Source: Pelotomaculum sp. (GTDB taxonomy: Bacteria; Bacillota; Desulfotomaculia; Desulfotomaculales; Pelotomaculaceae). From it: 9,215 nt of DNA. The notes under the pieces were generated by a model. It saw only the letters and a program-made list of their open reading frames with translations. It was not told where the DNA came from and searched no databases. Shown piece by piece: positions 5,533 to 9,215 of this stretch. The position numbers were made by a program, and so were the translations under genes. Each line of letters starts with the position of its first letter. Position 1 is the first letter of the stretch. Where the stretch lies: NCBI GenBank assembly GCA_003489345.1, contig DNIT01000202.1, forward strand, positions 23,430 through 32,644. Direction: 5' to 3'.

Positions 5533-6450
5533 ATGGAGAAAAGAGACTTGGTTATTATTGGCGGCGGACCTGCCGGCCTTTCCGCTGGGATATACTCGGC
5601 CAGGGCTGCGCTCAACACATTGCTGCTGGAAAGGGGAGTTCCAGGGGGGATGGTGGTAAATACCCAAAATATTGAGAATTATCCTGGCTTTCCAGGTATA
5701 GGCGGGCCTGAGCTTATGATGCAGATGGAGAAACAGGCCCGTGGCTTTGGACTGGAGATAATGCCGTTAAATGTTGAAAAGATTGAACCTTCAGCCACGG
5801 ATATTACTGTAGTAACTGATAAAGGGTCAATCAAAACCGACGCCTTGATACTTGCCACCGGGGCTCAGCCGCAACTGCTCAATGTAAAGGGAGAAGCTGA
5901 GTATACCGGGCGTGGTGTTTCCTACTGCGCTACCTGCGACGGTGCTTTTTTCCGCGGTAAAAAAGTCGCCGTGGTCGGAGGGGGAGACGCCGCAGTTGAG
6001 GAAGCCATTTATCTAACCAAATTTGCGGAAAAAGTTTATGTCATCCACAGGCGCGGTGAGTTGAGAGCCACCAAAGTAGTACAGCAGCGGGCTTTCACGA
6101 ACCCCAAGATTGAATTTGTCTGGCACAGTGTGGTTGATGAAATCAATGGTACAGATACGGTTGAGGTTGCGTTGCTTAGAGATGTCCGCAACAATTTCAG
6201 GTCAAGGCTTTCGGCCGATGGTGTTTTTATCTATATTGGCTACCAGCCTAACTCCAATCTTGTGAAAGATATCGTCAAAATGGACGATAAGGGCTATATC
6301 ATAACCGATGAAAACATGCTGACATCTCAACCGGGTATATACGCAGCCGGGGATGTGCGGCAAAAACTATTACGTCAGGTTGTAACAGCTGTTGCTGACG
6401 GAGCCATAGCAGCTGTAGCAGCAGAAAAATACCTGGAAGCGCAAAGGTAA
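5533..6450 (+). CDS. trxB: Thioredoxin reductase (NADPH, FAD)
   Basis: Low-molecular-weight flavoprotein that passes electrons from NADPH through FAD and a redox disulfide to thioredoxin in the cytoplasm. The 305-residue protein has the FAD motif GGGPAG (residues 10-15), the redox pair C132-A-T-C135-D, the NADPH fold GGGDAA starting at 149 with HRR at 172-174 (the 2'-phosphate-binding basic patch), and the closing FAD motif GIYAAGDVR around 269-276. The HRR patch argues for an NADPH enzyme and against the ferredoxin-dependent relatives that lack it. The ATG at 5533 is chosen because AAGGAAGG (5517-5524) lies eight bases upstream; the frame runs back to ATG 5491, but that overlaps the promoter and adds non-family residues. 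No thioredoxin gene adjoins it. Confidence 0.95.
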   Translation: MEKRDLVIIGGGPAGLSAGIYSARAALNTLLLERGVPGGMVVNTQNIENYPGFPGIGGPELMMQMEKQARGFGLEIMPLNVEKIEPSATDITVVTDKGSIKTDALILATGAQPQLLNVKGEAEYTGRGVSYCATCDGAFFRGKKVAVVGGGDAAVEEAIYLTKFAEKVYVIHRRGELRATKVVQQRAFTNPKIEFVWHSVVDEINGTDTVEVALLRDVRNNFRSRLSADGVFIYIGYQPNSNLVKDIVKMDDKGYIITDENMLTSQPGIYAAGDVRQKLLRQVVTAVADGAIAAVAAEKYLEAQR

Positions 6451-6510
6451 AGAAAAACTTGGATTATACTATTTAGCACAGGAAGGTATAAGTATCTTTA
6501 AGTAGTTCAT

Positions 6511-6545
6511 AATCAAATGTGATTCGTGCATAAAAATCTTTTTAT
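6511..6545. repeat. Two small inverted repeats in the trxB-meaB gap
   Basis: AATCA-AATG-TGATT (6511-6524) and ATAAAAA-TC-TTTTTAT (6530-6545). The first is shaped like a regulator operator, the second is a pure A/T palindrome. No function is established; neither is a convincing terminator. Confidence 0.35.
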
Positions 6546-6650
6546 AAATAGCAACAGGTGTTTTTTTAGAAGGGAATTTATCACAAGTGAAGAAGTAATA
6601 TACTAAAGTTTCTTACTATTCTGACCTATTATAATTTAGGAGGTGCGCTC

Positions 6651-7622
6651 TTGGAAGATTTACTTAATAGGTTCCGGGCAGGCGAGCACCGGGCGCTGGC
6701 TAGGGTGATTTCAATAGTAGAGAACGAGATGCCTCAAAAGGACGAGCTTATTAAGCAAATATACCAGCAGACAGGTCGAAGCTATATTCTGGGTGTAACC
6801 GGCTCACCTGGCGCAGGCAAGAGCTCCCTGGTGGACCTCCTTGTTAAAGAAATAAGAAAAAGGAATGAAAATGTCGGGATTATAGCTGTGGATCCCACCA
6901 GCCCCTTTACCGGCGGGGCCATTCTGGGAGACCGTATACGTATGAATACGCATGCTTTGGACGAAGGGGTTTTTATTCGCAGTATGGGTACCAGGGGCAG
7001 TCTTGGTGGGGTTACCAAGGCCACCAAGGAAATAGTTAAAGTCATGGACGCCTTTGGTATGGACTGGATTATCATTGAAACTGTGGGTGTAGGTCAGGCT
7101 GAACTGGATATTATGTATATAGCAGACACTACCACAGTCGTTCTGACTCCCGGGGCAGGGGACAGTATACAGACTATGAAGGCCGGTATTATGGAGATTG
7201 CCGATGTGTTTGCCGTTAATAAATGCGATATGCCGGGCGCTGACAGAGTTGTTGCAGAAGTGAATATGATGCTGGATTTTCGTGACGATCACGTAAAATG
7301 GCGGCCACCCGTAGTGCAAACATCGACCATGAATATTGTTGGTATCACTGAGCTTTTGTCAGCTATTGAAAGACACCGCGGCTATCTTCTCGACAAGGGA
7401 ATCTTTGATGTTAGAAGAAACGAGCGTGCAAAAAATGAAACACTTGACATAGTAAGCCAGCAATGGGAAAGGTTGGTCAAGAAACAGGTAAACCAGCCCG
7501 GGCAGGTAAAACAGCTTCTTGAAAAAGTCGCTGCACGTGAAGTTGACCCATATACCGCTTCGGTGGAAATTTTGGATCTGGTTATGCAACAGGTGGGTGG
7601 AGAGACCACGCCGGCCCGGTAA
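6651..7622 (+). CDS. meaB: MeaB/ArgK-type G3E GTPase, methylmalonyl-CoA mutase chaperone
   Basis: P-loop GTPase that guards adenosylcobalamin loading and protects methylmalonyl-CoA mutase (or a related B12 mutase) from inactivation; once misnamed ArgK. The 323-residue length is normal. Visible motifs are Walker A GSPGAGKS (51-58), the switch block DPTSPFTGGAILGDRIRM, the MGTRGSLGG loop, ETVGVGQAE (143-151) and the guanine-specific NKCD (200-203). All are intact. The start is TTG at 6651, five bases after AGGAGGTG (6638-6645). Usually the gene lies next to the mutase subunits or epimerase; here its neighbours are trxB and a UPF0173 gene, and a terminator follows, so it stands alone. It implies that the organism has a B12-dependent acyl-CoA mutase elsewhere, as in propionate metabolism. 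Confidence 0.93.
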   Translation: MEDLLNRFRAGEHRALARVISIVENEMPQKDELIKQIYQQTGRSYILGVTGSPGAGKSSLVDLLVKEIRKRNENVGIIAVDPTSPFTGGAILGDRIRMNTHALDEGVFIRSMGTRGSLGGVTKATKEIVKVMDAFGMDWIIIETVGVGQAELDIMYIADTTTVVLTPGAGDSIQTMKAGIMEIADVFAVNKCDMPGADRVVAEVNMMLDFRDDHVKWRPPVVQTSTMNIVGITELLSAIERHRGYLLDKGIFDVRRNERAKNETLDIVSQQWERLVKKQVNQPGQVKQLLEKVAAREVDPYTASVEILDLVMQQVGGETTPAR

Positions 7623-7637
7623 TAAAATCTGCTATGT

Positions 7638-7666
7638 ATAGCCCTACCAAATAAGGGCTATTTTTA
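7638..7666 (+). terminator. Intrinsic terminator of meaB
   Basis: ATAGCCCT (7638-7645) pairs with AGGGCTAT (7654-7661) around an eight-base loop, followed by a T run. Confidence 0.85.
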
Positions 7667-7687
7667 TTATAATATTTTGGAAATACA

Positions 7688-7716
7688 GTGAAATCTTTGC
7701 TTATTTTGGGTATAAT
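7688..7716 (+). promoter_or_regulatory. Sigma-A promoter of the UPF0173 gene
   Basis: A perfect TATAAT (7711-7716) with GTGAAA (7688-7693, four of six) at 17 bases spacing, directly after the meaB terminator and about 26 bases before the start codon. Confidence 0.65.
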
Positions 7717-7742
7717 CAAGAAAAAACTTAAGGAGTGAAAAT

Positions 7743-8426
7743 ATGAAGGTAACGTTCTTGGGACATGCAGGATTTCTTGTGGAGGGGAGCGCGGCCATAG
7801 TAATTGACCCGTTTCTGACCGGCAACCCTGTTGCAACAGTAAAACCCGAAGAAATCAGAGCTGACCTGGTACTGGTAACACATGGCCACGGCGATCACCT
7901 GGGTAATGCCGTGGACATCGCCAAGCAATCCGGTGGTACACTGGTTTCCGTGTTTGAGATGGCAACCTATGCCGGACGTAATGGGGCGTTATCGCACGGA
8001 ATGCATATTGGAGGCAGCCATACCTTTAATGGAGTAAAAATAAAGCTGACGCCGGCATGGCACGGGACAGGTTTCGGGGAAGGACCCATGGAGTATCTGG
8101 GTACGCCATGCGGATTTTTGATTCATATGGACGGCAGAACCATTTACCACTCCGGTGATACCGGCTTATTCGGTGACATGGAATTAATCGGTCGCTTGCA
8201 TCCGGCTGACCTGGCCTTACTGCCTATCGGCGATAATTTCACGATGGGGCCTGAGGATGCATTAGAAGCAGTAAAGATGCTTAAGCCCAAAATGGTCGTT
8301 CCCATGCATTACAATACCTGGCCTTTGATCAAACAGGACCCGTTGAGATTTAAAGCGGAGGTGGAGTCTGCTACAGTAAGTAAGGTTACGGTTCTTGCCC
8401 CGGGCGAAAGCTTTGAGCTTCTTTAA
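7743..8426 (+). CDS. UPF0173 metal-dependent hydrolase (metallo-beta-lactamase fold)
   Basis: A 227-residue cytoplasmic protein of the UPF0173 (YtkL-like) family, with no signal peptide. The di-metal site is complete: H47-G-H49-G-D51-H52, H107 in AWHGTG, H136 and D139 in IYHSGDTG, and H199 in VPMHYNTWP. The N-terminal MKVTFLGHAGFLVEG is typical. The fold predicts hydrolysis of an ester, thioester or phosphoester-type bond, but the substrate of this family is unknown. ATG at 7743 follows AAGGAG (7731-7736) by six bases. It forms a single-gene unit with its own promoter and ends before the long hairpin shared with the cyclophilin gene. Confidence 0.95.
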   Translation: MKVTFLGHAGFLVEGSAAIVIDPFLTGNPVATVKPEEIRADLVLVTHGHGDHLGNAVDIAKQSGGTLVSVFEMATYAGRNGALSHGMHIGGSHTFNGVKIKLTPAWHGTGFGEGPMEYLGTPCGFLIHMDGRTIYHSGDTGLFGDMELIGRLHPADLALLPIGDNFTMGPEDALEAVKMLKPKMVVPMHYNTWPLIKQDPLRFKAEVESATVSKVTVLAPGESFELL

Positions 8427-8491
8427 AAATATTGCCCCAATAAAAAAGACACTGTGCCTTAATTTATTACCATTAACGCCAGTCTATTAAA

Positions 8492-8542
8492 AGACGGTCT
8501 GATTAATCCCGGGTCCGGGATTAATCAGACCGTCTACTTTTT
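8492..8542. terminator. Bidirectional terminator between UPF0173 and cyclophilin genes
   Basis: The arms at 8492-8512 and 8515-8535 are perfectly complementary over 21 bases, forming a 20-bp stem with a GGTC tetraloop. T runs lie on both sides (CTTTTT at 8537-8542 for the plus strand, TTTTAAT on the minus strand), so it can stop transcription from both convergent genes. Each arm contains the self-complementary GATTAATC. Confidence 0.9.
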
Positions 8543-8555
8543 AAAAACTTTACTA

Positions 8556-8990
8556 CTATTCTTCCCAGACCTTAACTTCTTTCATTTTATCGCCTGGTTT
8601 AATTTTATCTACATATTCCATTCCCTCTACCACCTGGCCAAAAACGGTATGGACACCGTCAAGGTGGGGGAATGCGTCATAGCATATAAAAAATTGGCTG
8701 CCGCCCGTATCTTTTCCTGCGTGTGCCATCGATAAGGCTCCCTTAACATGCTTATGGGGGTTGCCGGCTGTTTCACATTTGATTTGGTAACCTGGTCCGC
8801 CTGTCCCGTTACCTTTGGGGCAGCCTCCCTGGGCAACAAAACCCGGTATTACACGGTGAAAATTCAAACCGTTATAAAATCCGGAATTTGCGAGTTTTTC
8901 AAAATTTGCAACCGTTCCCGGCGCAGCTTTATCAAAAAACTCTATAATCACTTTATTACCGCTCTCTAACTCAATACTGCCTTTTTTCAT
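8556..8990 (-). CDS. Cyclophilin-type peptidyl-prolyl cis-trans isomerase, small cytoplasmic form
   Basis: Catalyses cis-trans isomerisation of X-proline bonds during folding. At 144 residues it is the compact bacterial cyclophilin without signal peptide or extra domains. Active-site blocks are present in order: F44-H45-R46-V-I-P (catalytic arginine R46), FVAQGG with Q54, the loop PKGNGTGGPGY, MAHAGKDTGGSQFF (97-101), and HLDGVHTVFGQV. The position of the cyclosporin-binding tryptophan of human cyclophilin A is a histidine here (H109), common in bacterial forms and expected to lower cyclosporin sensitivity. ATG at 8990 has AAAGGAGG six to seven bases upstream. It is convergent with the UPF0173 gene; a weak promoter candidate (TTGCAT, 17 bases, TAAAAT) precedes it on the minus strand. 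Confidence 0.95.
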   Translation of the reverse strand: MKKGSIELESGNKVIIEFFDKAAPGTVANFEKLANSGFYNGLNFHRVIPGFVAQGGCPKGNGTGGPGYQIKCETAGNPHKHVKGALSMAHAGKDTGGSQFFICYDAFPHLDGVHTVFGQVVEGMEYVDKIKPGDKMKEVKVWEE

Positions 8991-9005
8991 GGGCGATCCT
9001 CCTTT

Positions 9006-9215
9006 AATACCTTGACGGTAAGTCCTATTTTACCATAATAATGAAGGCAATGCAAAATTGCGTCGAAAATCAGTTTGTTTATTTATTTTTAGAATTTACG
9101 TATATAAATCGCACCTGGTTAAATAATAGCCTCTGCGCAAAGTGCGGCTGTTAAGTTTTTTAGGACAAGAACTAAGTTGGTGTAATTTTTTTATGTGATC
9201 GATAAATTGCCGCTT
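9006..9215. other. Non-coding right end of the window
   Basis: No supported gene. On the minus strand this region should hold the cyclophilin promoter. On the plus strand TTGACG (9012-9017) and CATAAT (9034-9039), 16 bases apart, could start transcription toward the right edge. An imperfect hairpin (AGCC...GGCT around 9128-9149) followed by a T run near 9155 could end such a transcript; both calls are weak. Confidence 0.35.

Noticed and set aside
6630..6635. TATAAT just before meaB as a promoter
   Set aside because: Its transcription start would fall on the ribosome binding site of meaB, and there is no -35 match at the proper distance.
6804..7319. Minus-strand frames across meaB (up to 171 codons)
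   Set aside because: They are complementary-strand shadows of a complete GTPase gene and show no family features.

Overview
The window looks like chromosomal DNA of a low-to-medium GC, spore-forming Firmicute, most likely a clostridial lineage near the Peptococcaceae (Pelotomaculum/Desulfotomaculum-like). This is inferred from strong AAGGAGG-type ribosome binding sites with frequent TTG/GTG starts, many intrinsic terminators, a four-cysteine zinc-type adenylate kinase, a DUF2935 protein, tiny one-helix membrane proteins resembling the YjcZ/Tiny_TM sporulation group, and a MeaB GTPase. No mobile element, CRISPR array or phage gene was seen.

Layout. Bases 3-1292 (+) hold the 3' part of a class A penicillin-binding protein with its transpeptidase domain; the start lies outside the window. 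Converging on it is a two-gene minus-strand unit: a hexapeptide-repeat acyltransferase (1596-2138) followed by a 69-residue two-helix membrane protein (1346-1555). A tRNA-Pro(CGG) with its own promoter and terminator (2302-2378) comes next, then a small unknown gene (2492-2716) with a good promoter and a 22-bp perfect hairpin terminator, then a DUF2935 protein (about 2838-3725). Two very small convergent genes follow (3817-3924 + and 4140-4262 -). They encode 35- and 40-residue membrane peptides sharing an identical 19-residue core. Then come adk (4487-5131), a 400-base AT-rich gap with several RNA-like structures, trxB (5533-6450), meaB (6651-7622), a UPF0173 metal-dependent hydrolase (7743-8426) and, on the minus strand, a cyclophilin-type peptidyl-prolyl isomerase (8556-8990). 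A long perfect hairpin separates the last two.

How they work together. The window is mostly independent, single-gene transcription units, each with its own promoter and/or terminator, not one operon. The housekeeping functions are cell-wall crosslinking, nucleotide balance, thiol redox, protein folding and maintenance of a B12 enzyme. adk and meaB both stand away from their usual partners (ribosomal-protein genes and methylmalonyl-CoA mutase). The most unusual items are the convergent twin miniproteins, the structured gap before trxB, and the strong hairpin placed right at the beginning of the DUF2935 reading frame.
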